A DNA stretch of 45,223 nucleotides from an uncultured Dialister sp. (GCA_900314595.1 OMVW01000011.1:1-45223), one strand, 5' to 3'; numbered from the stretch's first letter, positions 8,497-17,470 are shown. Notes: generated by a model from the sequence alone, not told the origin. Program-made: numbers and translations.

Positions 8497-9270
8497 ATGA
8501 GTCATATTAATGAAGCATTCAAAAATGGTAAAGCATTGATCGCGTTTCTGACAGTAGGTGTTCCTTCCCTGGAAGATACGGTAAAATATGTACTTGAAAT
8601 GGAAAAGGCCGGAGTCAATCTCATCGAACTGGGGGTCCCGTTTTCTGATCCCATTGCTGATGGTCCTGTCATCATGGAAGCCGATGTGAAGGCACTGGCC
8701 AACCATGTACATCTTCCCCAGGTCATGGAAGTAGTAAAAGAAATCAGGAAACATTCTAATATTCCGCTCGTTCTTCTTACCTATTACAATCCTGTTTTCA
8801 GCTATCCGGCAGACAAATTCTTCCGTGATGCAGAAAAAATCGGTATCGATGGAATTATCGTACCGGATATGCCTCATGAAGAACAGATGGAAATCCGCCC
8901 TCTTGCTGATGAACATGGTGTAGACATCATCCAGATGGTAGCGCCCACTTCAGAGGCAAGAATCCGTGAAAATGTAAAGAATGCGACCGGCTTCGTCTAT
9001 GTGGTTTCCTCCATGGGCGTCACCGGCATGCGCGGCGATATCAAGACCGATCTGAAAGATATCGTCAAAGTAGTAAGAGATACCACAGATACTCCCATTG
9101 CTATCGGCTTTGGCATCCATACCCCGGAGCAGGCTCACAATATGGCAGTTCTTGCAGATGGTGTCATAACCGGCAGCGGTGTGGTGGATATTATTAATAA
9201 AGAAGGCAGCAATGCTTCTGCTGACCTCACAGCTTATCTTACAGGGCTTCGTAAAGGAATGGATGAATAA
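8497..9270 (+). CDS. trpA: tryptophan synthase alpha subunit
   Basis: Cleaves indole-3-glycerol phosphate to indole, which tunnels to TrpB. The barrel carries the catalytic glutamate and aspartate in LIELGVPFSDPIADGP, and the phosphate-binding regions GFGIHTPEQ and DGVITGSGVVDII. The 257 residues are slightly shorter than the E. coli protein but normal. A strong GAGGAGG ribosome site lies before the ATG. It is the last gene of the operon, followed by a terminator at 9292-9325. Confidence 0.96.
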   Translation: MSHINEAFKNGKALIAFLTVGVPSLEDTVKYVLEMEKAGVNLIELGVPFSDPIADGPVIMEADVKALANHVHLPQVMEVVKEIRKHSNIPLVLLTYYNPVFSYPADKFFRDAEKIGIDGIIVPDMPHEEQMEIRPLADEHGVDIIQMVAPTSEARIRENVKNATGFVYVVSSMGVTGMRGDIKTDLKDIVKVVRDTTDTPIAIGFGIHTPEQAHNMAVLADGVITGSGVVDIINKEGSNASADLTAYLTGLRKGMDE

Positions 9271-9291
9271 AACCAGTGGCAAGTGAAGGTG

Positions 9292-9325
9292 GCGCGTGTC
9301 AAAATATGATGCGCGCTATTTTTAT
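9292..9325 (+). terminator. trp operon terminator
   Basis: GCGCGTGTC (9292-9300) pairs with GATGCGCGC (9308-9316), with two G-U pairs, followed by TATTTTTATT. It lies 21 bases after the trpA stop. Confidence 0.8.
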
Positions 9326-9407
9326 TGGGGAAACACAGGGTAACAGCTGATGTCGGATGGCTTTACAAACCCTTCTTCCGGTCTAAAACCTAAAGACCTG
9401 TCCGATA

Positions 9408-9416
9408 TGGTACAAT
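9408..9416 (+). promoter_or_regulatory. dnaE promoter (extended -10)
   Basis: TGGTACAAT at 9408-9416 matches an extended -10 (TGnTATAAT). No clear -35 is visible. It sits 37 bases before the dnaE start codon. Confidence 0.5.
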
Positions 9417-9452
9417 AGAAAATAATATTTCAAAGAAAGACGGGGAAATAGA

Positions 9453-12400
9453 ATGGATCCTTTTGTTCATCTCCATGTGCATACGGAATATAGTCTTTTT
9501 GACGGCACCTGCCGGATTAAGGAGCTGGTGTCTCATGTGAAGGAAATGGGGCAGACTGCCATAGCCATTACGGATCACGGAGTCATGTACGGAGCAGTGT
9601 ACCTGTACAAAGAATGCATGGCACAGGGTATTAAACCGATCATTGGCTGTGAAGTCTATGTGACCCGCGGCAGCCGGTTTGAGAAAGGGGCCGGAAAGGA
9701 AAAAGAAAAGCTGGCTCATCTGATTCTGCTGGCAGAAAATAATACAGGGTACCAGAATCTGATTAAAATATGCTCCAAGTCATGGACAGAAGGTTATTAT
9801 TTCAAGCCTCGGGCAGATCATGAACTGCTTCAGAAATATCATGAAGGCCTTATTGCCATGTCTGCCTGCGTGGGGGGCGAGCTTCCGCAGGCCATCCTGA
9901 ATCAGGATATGGTTGAGGCAAGGAAGGTCATTCAGTTTTATATTGATACCTTCGGGAAGGACAATTATTTCATCGAGCTTCAGAATCATAATCTGCCGGA
10001 AGAAGCGGCAGCGCGTCCTGTACTGGCAAAACTGGCTGATGAATATGGCCTTGGCCTGGTGGCAACTAACGATTTCCATTATACGAAAAAAGAGGATGCA
10101 GGGAGCCAGGAAATCAAGCTTTGCATTTCTACCGGAAAAACTCTGGATGATCCTTATCACTTCCATTTTGCCAATGAGGAATTCTACTGCAAGAGCGGAG
10201 AAGAAATGAAGGCCATTCTGGGGAATTTCCCGGGAGCCATTGAAAATACGAAGAAAATCGCAGACCGCTGTAATGTGACTATTACCTTCGGGGATCATAA
10301 GCTCCCCGCCTTTGATGTGCCTGAAGGGGAGACATCGAAATCTTATCTCAGGAAGCTCTGTGAAAAAGCTCTTCCTGAGCGTTATCCCCACCCCACTGGA
10401 GTGGAAAAGAAGCGTTTGGATTATGAGCTTGGAGTCATTGAGCATATGGGGTTTTCCGATTATTTCCTCATAGTCATGGATTTTATCCGCTATGCAAAAA
10501 CACATGGTATCCCTATCGGCCCCGGAAGAGGATCAGCAGCGGGTTCCATTGTGGCATATCTCCTTCATATTACTGAAGTGGACCCACTTCGGTTTGATCT
10601 TCTTTTCGAACGCTTTTTAAATCCTGAACGCGTTTCCATGCCCGATATCGATACGGACCTCTGCTACCGGAGGCGTGGGGAAGTCATCGATTATCTGGCA
10701 AGAAAGTATGGCAAGGACCAGGTAGCCCAGATTATTACTTTTGGTACACTGGCAGCCAGGGCTGTTATCCGCGATGTAGGACGTGTGACAAATATGCCCC
10801 TCCGGGATGTGGACAAAATCGCCAAGATGGTGCCCGGTGGTCCCGGAGTGACTCTGAAGAAAACACTGGACGGATCCCGGGAATTTAAGGATTTATACGA
10901 TTCTAATCCTCAGGTGAAAGGCCTCATTAACCACTGTCTTGACCTCGAAGGACTTTCCCGAAACTCCGGCACCCATGCGGCAGGTGTGGTTATCTGCTCT
11001 AAACCGGTTGATGAATATGTGCCCATCCAGCTTACACAGGACGGATTCATCCAGACCCAGTATGAAAAAGATCAGGTGGAACAGCTGGGGCTTCTTAAGA
11101 TGGACCTGCTTGGTCTTCGAAATCTGACGGTCATTCACGACGCACTGGAAATGATCAAAGAAAACAGGGGAATAGACCTTGATATCAATGCCATTCCCAG
11201 CGTAGACAAAATGACAAGCGATATGCTCTGCAAAGGGGATACAATTGGAGTATTCCAGTCCGAATCGGCAGGATTTACATCCCTTCTCATGCAGCTCCAT
11301 CCGGACCGGTTTGAAGATCTGATCCCGATGGTGGCTCTCTATCGTCCGGGACCTTTGGGAAGCGGTATGGCGGAAGATTTCATCAAGAGAAAACACGGGG
11401 AAATCCCGGTGGAGTATCCGCATCCCTCTTTGGAACCGATTCTTAAGGAAACGTACGGTGTCATTCTTTATCAGGAACAGGTCATGCAGATTGCCTCTGC
11501 TATGGGCGGCTTCAATCTGGGACAGGCTGATATGCTCAGACGCGCCATGGGCCATAAAGAACCGGAAATCCTTCAGAAGAACAGGGACACCTTCGTGGAA
11601 GGGGCTCTGAAAAACGGGGTAGATGAAAAGACAGCCAATTATGTATTCGACCTGATGGTTCACTTCGCCGGTTACGGCTTCAATAAATCTCATTCCGTCT
11701 GCTACGGACTTATCGCTTGGCAGACAGCTTACCTCAAGGCCCATTACCGTCCCGAATTCATGGCGGCCATGATGACCTGCTACAATGGAGACAGGGATAA
11801 AGTGTCCCGCTATATTTCTGATACAAGAAAAGCAGGCGTGGAAATTGCGGCACCCGACGTGAATCTTTCCGAGGCGTATTTCTCTGTAAAAGGAAATAAA
11901 ATCCTTTTTGGGATGGATGGTATCCAGAATGTAGGAGAAAATGCGGTGGAAAATATCATTGCTGCCAGAAAGAGGGGTGGACATTTCTTAAGCCTTTCTG
12001 ATTTTCTGGAGCGGGTAAGTGACCGCAGCTTGAACAGCAGGGCCTGCGAAAGCCTGATTCGATGCGGCGCCATGGATTCACTGGGAGCCAACCGACAGCA
12101 GCTTCTAGCAGTACTTCCCGAAGCTCTTTCCAGTGCGCAGTCTGCAAGGCTCGACCGGGAATCAGGGCAGATGTCGCTCTTTGGCGGCGAAGAGACTGCC
12201 AGTGCCATGGCATATCCGGATCTTCCGGATATGCCGCAAAATGAAAAAATTGACTGGGAAAGAAAACTCCTGGGCTTTTATGTGAGCGGACATCCGCTGG
12301 ATGCTTTCAAAGCACAGATGAGCCGGTGTACGCCCATCTATCAGCTGCAGCAGGAGAGCATGAAGTGGGATGGGAAGCCGGTCACTGTCGGAGGCACCAT

Positions 12401-12875
12401 TACCCGTGTAAAAAGTACGATGACGAAAAAAGGAGAGCCTATGGGCTACGTTTCTCTGGAAGATTATGACGGAGAACTGGAATCCGTGGTTTTTCCGAGA
12501 GCCTGGGAGAAGGCAAGGCCAATTCTTGTGGAAGATATGCCCGTGTGCCTCAGGGGCCGTGTGCAGGCTAATGAAAGAGAAGTCAAGATTCTGGCAGATG
12601 ATATTGTGCCTCTTTCCAGTTTCCATCAGACACTCCGGCCTCCGGTTTCTTCTGTTCATCTTTATGTGGATGAACGCCATGAAAGCAGTGCCGTTTCCAA
12701 TGGCCTTGCCAGGATACTGCAGAGGTACCATGGAGAAACTCCGGTGTTCCTTCACATCCAGAGCAGCCGCCAGGAAATACGGATGCTTCCACAGTTCTAT
12801 CTGGATTTCTCTTCGGAGGCGGAAGAAGCGCTGAAAGGGCTCCTGGGAAATGCAAATGTAGAAGGACGAAAGTGA
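9453..12875 (+). CDS. dnaE: DNA polymerase III alpha subunit (DnaE type)
   Basis: Replicative DNA polymerase catalytic subunit. The N-terminal PHP domain begins HLHVHTEYSLFDG with its histidine cluster. The polymerase core has IPIGPGRGSAAGS and the metal-binding pair in MPDIDTD near residues 397-399. A helix-hairpin-helix/fingers region lies near residue 560-800, with GFNKSHS. The C-terminal OB fold is near residues 975-1060, with PVTVGGTITRVKS. The 1140-residue length and absence of a built-in exonuclease identify DnaE rather than PolC. In Firmicutes that have both, DnaE helps lagging-strand initiation; whether a polC exists here cannot be seen. It has its own promoter and stands alone. Confidence 0.97.
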   Translation: MDPFVHLHVHTEYSLFDGTCRIKELVSHVKEMGQTAIAITDHGVMYGAVYLYKECMAQGIKPIIGCEVYVTRGSRFEKGAGKEKEKLAHLILLAENNTGYQNLIKICSKSWTEGYYFKPRADHELLQKYHEGLIAMSACVGGELPQAILNQDMVEARKVIQFYIDTFGKDNYFIELQNHNLPEEAAARPVLAKLADEYGLGLVATNDFHYTKKEDAGSQEIKLCISTGKTLDDPYHFHFANEEFYCKSGEEMKAILGNFPGAIENTKKIADRCNVTITFGDHKLPAFDVPEGETSKSYLRKLCEKALPERYPHPTGVEKKRLDYELGVIEHMGFSDYFLIVMDFIRYAKTHGIPIGPGRGSAAGSIVAYLLHITEVDPLRFDLLFERFLNPERVSMPDIDTDLCYRRRGEVIDYLARKYGKDQVAQIITFGTLAARAVIRDVGRVTNMPLRDVDKIAKMVPGGPGVTLKKTLDGSREFKDLYDSNPQVKGLINHCLDLEGLSRNSGTHAAGVVICSKPVDEYVPIQLTQDGFIQTQYEKDQVEQLGLLKMDLLGLRNLTVIHDALEMIKENRGIDLDINAIPSVDKMTSDMLCKGDTIGVFQSESAGFTSLLMQLHPDRFEDLIPMVALYRPGPLGSGMAEDFIKRKHGEIPVEYPHPSLEPILKETYGVILYQEQVMQIASAMGGFNLGQADMLRRAMGHKEPEILQKNRDTFVEGALKNGVDEKTANYVFDLMVHFAGYGFNKSHSVCYGLIAWQTAYLKAHYRPEFMAAMMTCYNGDRDKVSRYISDTRKAGVEIAAPDVNLSEAYFSVKGNKILFGMDGIQNVGENAVENIIAARKRGGHFLSLSDFLERVSDRSLNSRACESLIRCGAMDSLGANRQQLLAVLPEALSSAQSARLDRESGQMSLFGGEETASAMAYPDLPDMPQNEKIDWERKLLGFYVSGHPLDAFKAQMSRCTPIYQLQQESMKWDGKPVTVGGTITRVKSTMTKKGEPMGYVSLEDYDGELESVVFPRAWEKARPILVEDMPVCLRGRVQANEREVKILADDIVPLSSFHQTLRPPVSSVHLYVDERHESSAVSNGLARILQRYHGETPVFLHIQSSRQEIRMLPQFYLDFSSEAEEALKGLLGNANVEGRK

Positions 12876-12941
12876 TTTTTCTGTTTTAGATTCACTCAGG
12901 CGGAGAGAATCGGATAGACGTGTTTCTGTACGTCATTTTTC

Positions 12942-12991
12942 AAAATACGTAAAAGCGGCACATAGGGAAGGGCGACGTTTTTGCGTATTTT
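12942..12991. repeat. imperfect inverted repeat between dnaE and etfB
   Basis: AAAATACGTAAAA (12942-12954) is nearly complementary to TTTTTGCGTATTTT (12978-12991), giving a long A/T-flanked stem around a GC-rich 23-base loop. The symmetrical A and T flanks suit a bidirectional terminator for dnaE readthrough. A weaker five-base stem followed by ATTTTT lies at 12917-12940. Nothing else is seen in 12876-13080. Confidence 0.4.
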
Positions 12992-13081
12992 TCATATGGA
13001 GGAGCCGTCGAGTATTTTATTTCCCGGATTGAAAACCGGGGATATTCCTTTGAATAAAATCAAGCCCTGAAACCTGCGATA

Positions 13082-13090
13082 TGGTATACT
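13082..13090 (+). promoter_or_regulatory. etf operon promoter (extended -10)
   Basis: TGGTATACT at 13082-13090 lies inside GATATGGTATAC, closely matching the GATATGGTACAA stretch in front of dnaE. No convincing -35 is visible. It lies 57 bases before the etfB start. Confidence 0.5.
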
Positions 13091-13146
13091 AAAAGTGATA
13101 GTGAACTGATGAATCTTACCGGTCATATAATGTAAAGGGGGTTATT

Positions 13147-13938
13147 ATGAGGTTTTTAGTATGTGTGAAGCAGGTCGTGGATGCTTCGAAGATGGAAGTG
13201 GATCCGGCCACCGGGAGACTGAAACGAAATAATGCAAACAGCATCCTGAATCCTTTGGACAGAAACGCACTGGAAGCAGCTTTTGCTCTTCGGGAACAGG
13301 TGGGCGGTACGGTAACCGTTATTACCATGGGTCCGCCTCAGGCGGGAGCGGTGCTGAAGGAAGCGGTTTCTATGGGCGCTAATGAAGTATATCTCGCTAC
13401 AGACCGCGCTTTTGGCGGGGCCGATACTCTTGCAACCAGCTATACTCTGGCAAAGGTTATTGAAAAACTGGGCAGCTTTGATCTTATTTTCTGCGGACAG
13501 GAATCCATCGACAGCAATACAGCCCAGATTGGTCCGGAAATTGCTGCAACTCTTGGAATTTCCGATGTCAGCGGAGCCACAGGCATTTCCTTTGAAAAGG
13601 AAGGATATGTCACCGTGCACAGGCCGCTCAAAGAAAATGTGGAAGTGCTGGATCTCAAACTTCCGGCTGTCATTACCTGTACCGGGGATCTTAATAAGCC
13701 GAGGTATCCCAGCCTTAAAGGCATCCTTCGGAAGAATGAAGTGGAAATCCACAATATTACGTCTGCCGATGTAGACGTGGATCCCGGGCGTATCGGCATG
13801 AAAGGTTCGCCTACCCAGGTACGCCAGGTACGTCCAATTGTTCCGCCAAAGAAGGAAAACCTTCGCATTGAAGATAAACCGGCAGCAGAAGCGGCAGAAA
13901 GTCTCTTTGAAGCCATGAAGAAACTGAATCTGATCTAA
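13147..13938 (+). CDS. etfB: electron transfer flavoprotein beta subunit
   Basis: Small subunit of the FAD-containing ETF heterodimer that shuttles electrons between acyl-CoA dehydrogenases and other carriers. The N-terminus MRFLVCVKQVVDASKMEVDP, the loop ANSILNPLDRNALEAA and the signature near residues 165-200 (KLPAVITCTGDLNKPRYP) are typical, and 263 residues is a normal length. A GGGGG ribosome site precedes the ATG. etfA follows after 12 bases. In anaerobic relatives such ETFs can bifurcate electrons with butyryl-CoA or lactate dehydrogenase. No such partner gene is adjacent, so its partner and whether it bifurcates are not decided here. Confidence 0.95.
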   Translation: MRFLVCVKQVVDASKMEVDPATGRLKRNNANSILNPLDRNALEAAFALREQVGGTVTVITMGPPQAGAVLKEAVSMGANEVYLATDRAFGGADTLATSYTLAKVIEKLGSFDLIFCGQESIDSNTAQIGPEIAATLGISDVSGATGISFEKEGYVTVHRPLKENVEVLDLKLPAVITCTGDLNKPRYPSLKGILRKNEVEIHNITSADVDVDPGRIGMKGSPTQVRQVRPIVPPKKENLRIEDKPAAEAAESLFEAMKKLNLI

Positions 13939-13950
13939 AGGAGGGCAGCC

Positions 13951-14964
13951 ATGGATTTTTCTGATTATAAAGGAATATATGTAATTGGTGCTCTCGAGAA
14001 TGGTAAGATTCAGAGAGTTACCGGTGAGCTTACCGGTGAAGCCAGAGTGCTGGCAGATCAGCTGGGTGAAAAAGTGGAAGTCATCCTTCTGGGGGGAGAA
14101 CTTACCGATAAACCGGAAAGCCTTATCTCCCTTGGCGCTGATGATGTCTATGTCATGACCAGTCCGGTACTGGATCACTATGATGGTAAAGCTTACCAGA
14201 AGGCACTTGCCGGTTTTCTGAAAGATAAAAAACCGGACACCATTATTTTTGCGGCTACTGCCTACGGTCGTGACCTGGCGCCAAGAGTGGCGGCAGAGCT
14301 CGTCTGTGGTGTTACTGCCGATGTGACAGAGCTGGCGGCAGATAAGGATAAAGGTCTTGTCATATGGTCCCGTCCGGCCATGGATGGAAACATTATGGCT
14401 GATATTGTAAGTCCGCTTTTCCGCCCTCAGGTAGGCACGGTACGTCCGGGTATCTTCAAGTATCCGAAAGCCGATGAAATGAGAACCGGCAAAGTGATTG
14501 ATGTACCGCTGAAGCTTACTGCTGACGATCTGGGGACTATCCTCAAAAAAGTTATTCAGGGTGAGAAAGAAGAAAACCCTGTAGAACTGGCCAAAATCGT
14601 TGTTGCAGGCGGCCGTGGCTTTCATAGTGAAGAAGAGTGGAGATGGGTGCATGAACTGGCAGATCTTCTGGGAGGAGCTGTCGGCTGCAGCCGTCCGATC
14701 TCTGAACTGGGCTGGGAGCCTCACAGCCGTCAGATCGGTCAGACCGGGAAAGGCATTTCCCCCAAAGTTTATATTGCTCTCGGTATTTCCGGCGCCATGC
14801 AGCATATGTGCGCAGTAAATGCGGATATCATTATCGCCGTCAATAAAGATCCGAAAGCGCCGATTATGGAACTTGCCGACTATGCCATCGTTGCTGACCT
14901 CAAAGAATTCATGCCTCTTCTTATAGAAAAAATAAAAAAAGCAAAGGCAGAAAAACGAGACTGA
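13951..14964 (+). CDS. etfA: electron transfer flavoprotein alpha subunit
   Basis: Large ETF subunit binding FAD in its C-terminal domain. The FAD signature is complete around residues 250-300: GCSRPISELGW, QIGQTGKGISPK, GISGAMQHM and NADIIIAVNKDPKAPI. The N-terminal domain carries the nucleotide-binding-like fold with FAATAYGRDLAPRVAAEL. The 337-residue length is normal, with no ferredoxin-like N-terminal fusion. Ribosome site AAAGGAGGG. It is co-transcribed with etfB. No strong terminator is visible before the next promoter at 14969. Confidence 0.95.
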   Translation: MDFSDYKGIYVIGALENGKIQRVTGELTGEARVLADQLGEKVEVILLGGELTDKPESLISLGADDVYVMTSPVLDHYDGKAYQKALAGFLKDKKPDTIIFAATAYGRDLAPRVAAELVCGVTADVTELAADKDKGLVIWSRPAMDGNIMADIVSPLFRPQVGTVRPGIFKYPKADEMRTGKVIDVPLKLTADDLGTILKKVIQGEKEENPVELAKIVVAGGRGFHSEEEWRWVHELADLLGGAVGCSRPISELGWEPHSRQIGQTGKGISPKVYIALGISGAMQHMCAVNADIIIAVNKDPKAPIMELADYAIVADLKEFMPLLIEKIKKAKAEKRD

Positions 14965-14968
14965 ACAA

Positions 14969-14977
14969 TGATATAAT
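14969..14977 (+). promoter_or_regulatory. extended -10 promoter before the aminotransferase homologue
   Basis: TGATATAAT at 14969-14977 is a consensus extended -10. It begins five bases after the etfA stop and 86 bases before the next start codon. No -35 is evident. Confidence 0.5.
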
Positions 14978-15054
14978 AAAAAGAGATTTATAATATTTAT
15001 AACGAATCCGGGGCACTGGTCCTGATTCATTATCTATTTTCGGAGGTGAACGGT

Positions 15055-15933
15055 ATGGCAGACTTTAAACCTACCATATACTACAATCACAATTTCTACT
15101 ACGATTTCGGCCCCCTCATTACTGCAGACGACAGAGGCCTCCAGTTCGGTGATGGCGCTTATGAATGGATCCGTATTTTCCACGGACATCCTTTTGCACT
15201 GTCCTATCATACGGACCGTCTCTATCGTTCCATGAGACTCCTTGGTATCCGTCCGGTCACTGCTCCTGATGAATTTACTGAAATTGTGGAAACAGTTATC
15301 GACGAATCCGGCGTAGTGGATGGTTATGTGAAAATCATCGTGACCCGCGGCGCAGGTGATCATGATTTCACCATTCCTGCCAGAAATAAACTTCGTCCAA
15401 ATGTCCTGGTTTATGCAAAGCCCATCGACCTCAAGGCCATTGAAGCGGTACAGGGCGGTGTGAAGTGCATTACCATGGAAGATGACCGCGGCCACCACAG
15501 CGATATTCTTTCCCTGAACCAGCTGGACAATATGATGGCCCGGGCCGAAGCGCAGAAGAAGGGCTGCTATGATGCCATTTTCCATCTGGGTGACCTCCTC
15601 ACCGAAGCCAGCCATTCCAATGTGTGCATCGTCAAGGCAGGTGTCATCTGGACCCCGGCCAAGAATGAACACATGATTCCGGGCATTACCCGTTCCCTGG
15701 TTCTCACCCGCGTAGCTCCGACTGCCGGTGTCACCTCCATTGATGACGGTGATGATCCTGTCCGCATGAAGGATGTATTCAACGCAGAAGAAGTATTCCT
15801 CACCAATACTCTGGACGGCATCATCCCGGTACTCTCCATCGATGGAAAACCCATCGGCAATGGAGAAGTGGGCACCGTAACGAAGAAGATTCAGGAACAT
15901 TACCATCACCTCATGACCGATGGTTTGCCGTAA
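15055..15933 (+). CDS. class IV aminotransferase homologue lacking the PLP lysine
   Basis: Closest by memory to D-amino-acid transaminase of Bacillus (fold type IV PLP enzymes), about 292 residues. DRGLQFGDGAYEWIR, YHTDRLYRS (phosphate-side arginine R55), EDDRGHHSDILSLNQL, GCYDAIF and LLTEASHSNV (E184, pyridine-nitrogen partner) align without gaps to the Bacillus enzyme. The Schiff-base lysine of DIKSLN is replaced by Leu152 (codon CTT at 15508-15510). As read, it cannot form the usual internal aldimine. It may be a pseudo-enzyme, use another lysine, or do non-covalent PLP chemistry. The GTG at 15046 lies inside the GGAGGTG ribosome site, so the ATG at 15055 is the start. It stands alone with its own promoter and terminator. 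Confidence 0.85.
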   Translation: MADFKPTIYYNHNFYYDFGPLITADDRGLQFGDGAYEWIRIFHGHPFALSYHTDRLYRSMRLLGIRPVTAPDEFTEIVETVIDESGVVDGYVKIIVTRGAGDHDFTIPARNKLRPNVLVYAKPIDLKAIEAVQGGVKCITMEDDRGHHSDILSLNQLDNMMARAEAQKKGCYDAIFHLGDLLTEASHSNVCIVKAGVIWTPAKNEHMIPGITRSLVLTRVAPTAGVTSIDDGDDPVRMKDVFNAEEVFLTNTLDGIIPVLSIDGKPIGNGEVGTVTKKIQEHYHHLMTDGLP

Positions 15934-15956
15934 TAGATCAGTTTTGAAATCAAAAT

Positions 15957-15989
15957 AAAAGCTCATTGACTCCGGCCAATGAGCTTTTT
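15957..15989 (+). terminator. terminator of the aminotransferase homologue gene
   Basis: AGCTCATTG (15960-15968) pairs with CAATGAGCT (15977-15985), extended by A/T pairs, followed by a T run. Confidence 0.88.
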
Positions 15990-16017
15990 GATTGGAATGG
16001 GGCATTTTGGAAATATA

Positions 16018-16103
16018 GTCAGCCGTTAGCTGTCAGCCGTTAGCCGTCAGCCATTAGCCATTAGCCATAAGCCATCGGCTGTCAAAGCTGCTAACTGCTG
16101 ACT
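16018..16103 (+). repeat. degenerate tandem and inverted repeat (CAGCCGTTAGC family)
   Basis: At least five imperfect units of the form AGCCRTTAGC/AGCCGTCAGC run from 16018 to 16078. The stretch GCTGCTAACTGCTGACT (16087-16103) is an approximate reverse complement of the first unit, so the whole can fold. Related fragments occur at 4818-4840 and 22207-22235. It looks like a dispersed, decayed intergenic repeat rather than a CRISPR. Confidence 0.6.
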
Positions 16104-16161
16104 TCTTAATTCCTGCGGTTATGAATTTTATATTTTTGTACCGCTCTTAACAGTCTATGGT

Positions 16162-16167
16162 TATAAT
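16162..16167 (+). promoter_or_regulatory. gltS promoter (-10)
   Basis: TATAAT at 16162-16167 lies 25 bases before the gltS start. A TTGTAC 20 bases upstream is spaced too far to be a confident -35. Confidence 0.4.
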
Positions 16168-16191
16168 AGAAAGAAATGAGGAGGTGAGGCT

Positions 16192-17418
16192 ATGAATGTA
16201 CAGCTTGATTTGTACCAGACCCTGGCTGCGGCGGGGGCGGTTTATATTGCGGGCCGTTTCCTGAAGCTTCACTTTTCCGTATTTGAAAAGTTCTGTATCC
16301 CTTCCGCCGTGGTGGGCGGGGTGCTTTTTGCTATCCTGAACTGCCTCCTGAGTGTTTCCCATGTATGGCGTTTCCATCTGGATGGCGACGTGCTGGAGTT
16401 GGGGCTCATCCTTTTCTTCTCCAGTATGGGCTACATGGTGAGCGGGAAAATGGTGAGGAAAGGGGGAAATGCCCTCTTTCAGGGGAGCCGGATGGTCATC
16501 AAAATGGCCCTGCTGGTGCTGGGGCTCATTCTCCTACAGAATTTCGTGGGCATCCTTTCCGCGAAAATCTTCGGACTTCCCTCCCTTTTCGGCCTCATAT
16601 CCGGGTCCATTCCCCTGGTGGGAAGCTTTGGAACTGCCGGGGCCTTTGGTCCCGTACTGGAACGTCTGGGAGTACAAAATGCCGTTTCCATCGGATTTGA
16701 AGCGGCCACCTTCGGCATGATCGCCGGGTCCATCTTGGGCGGGCCCATCGGGGAAAACCTTATTTTCCGCCATCACCTTCTGCCTTCCATACCTGAAGGC
16801 GCTGCAGGGCAGGGCACACAGAAAGGAAAAAGTCCGGAGAAACCGCTCCCGGTCATCCACTTTCCCAATTTCATGTCCGGCTTCGTGCAGCTTCTGATAG
16901 CCATGGGCTTTGGCACCTTTGTGAGTCATTTGTTCGCAGTCTTTGACATCATCGTACCCGCTTACATCGGTGCCATGATTTCAGCCATTATCATCAGAAA
17001 TACAGGGGAATATTCCCATCTCTATACCGTTTATCCCGATGAAATCCATGTGCTGGGGACCCTTTTCCTCAATATTTTCCTTTCCTGCGCCCTTATGCAG
17101 ATGAATCTCTGGCAGCAGGCGTCCCTTTTCCTGCCCCTCATGGCGACCCTTCTGATCCAGACACTGCTGGTGGCCGGTTTTGCCTATTTCATTGTTTTTA
17201 AGGCTATGGGATCAGACTATGATGCGGCCATCATGGCCTCCGGAATCTGCGGCTTCACCATGGGCGCTCTCCCCAATGCGGTGGCCAATATGAACGCCCT
17301 CTGTGAACGCTTCGGTCCCGCCCCCACCGCCTACTTTGTCATACCCCTCATAGGAGCCTTCGTGGTCGACTTCTTTAATATGACCACCATTATGATACTT
17401 ATTAATTTGCTCAAGTGA
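16192..17418 (+). CDS. gltS: sodium/glutamate symporter (GltS family)
   Basis: Sodium-coupled glutamate uptake carrier of the inner membrane. About ten to twelve hydrophobic segments are arranged as two inverted halves. Re-entrant-loop motifs are visible: SGSIPLVGSFGTAGAFGP in the first half and MASGICGFTMGALPNAVANM in the second, both characteristic of GltS. The 408-residue length is normal. GAGGAGGTGAGG precedes the ATG. A central hydrophilic linker near residues 200-225 (EGAAGQGTQKGKSPEK) separates the halves. It is a single-gene unit ended by a strong terminator. Confidence 0.93.
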   Translation: MNVQLDLYQTLAAAGAVYIAGRFLKLHFSVFEKFCIPSAVVGGVLFAILNCLLSVSHVWRFHLDGDVLELGLILFFSSMGYMVSGKMVRKGGNALFQGSRMVIKMALLVLGLILLQNFVGILSAKIFGLPSLFGLISGSIPLVGSFGTAGAFGPVLERLGVQNAVSIGFEAATFGMIAGSILGGPIGENLIFRHHLLPSIPEGAAGQGTQKGKSPEKPLPVIHFPNFMSGFVQLLIAMGFGTFVSHLFAVFDIIVPAYIGAMISAIIIRNTGEYSHLYTVYPDEIHVLGTLFLNIFLSCALMQMNLWQQASLFLPLMATLLIQTLLVAGFAYFIVFKAMGSDYDAAIMASGICGFTMGALPNAVANMNALCERFGPAPTAYFVIPLIGAFVVDFFNMTTIMILINLLK

Positions 17419-17437
17419 TTTGGTTTCTGTGCTATCA

Positions 17438-17470
17438 GGCCGCCCTTGTCGGGCGGCCGCTTTTATTTTT
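17438..17470 (+). terminator. gltS terminator
   Basis: GGCCGCCC (17438-17445) pairs with GGGCGGCC (17451-17458), followed by GCTTTTATTTTT. Confidence 0.9.

Noticed and set aside
12917..12940. dnaE terminator hairpin
   Set aside because: Only five base pairs in the stem; too weak to list separately, though followed by ATTTTT.
13156..15030. Minus-strand open frame of 624 codons opposite etfBA
   Set aside because: Antisense shadow of two solid genes; composition rich in His, Phe and Ile, typical of reverse-strand artefacts.
16018..16103. CRISPR-like tandem repeat
   Set aside because: Units are about ten bases, degenerate and without unique spacers of constant length; no cas gene nearby.
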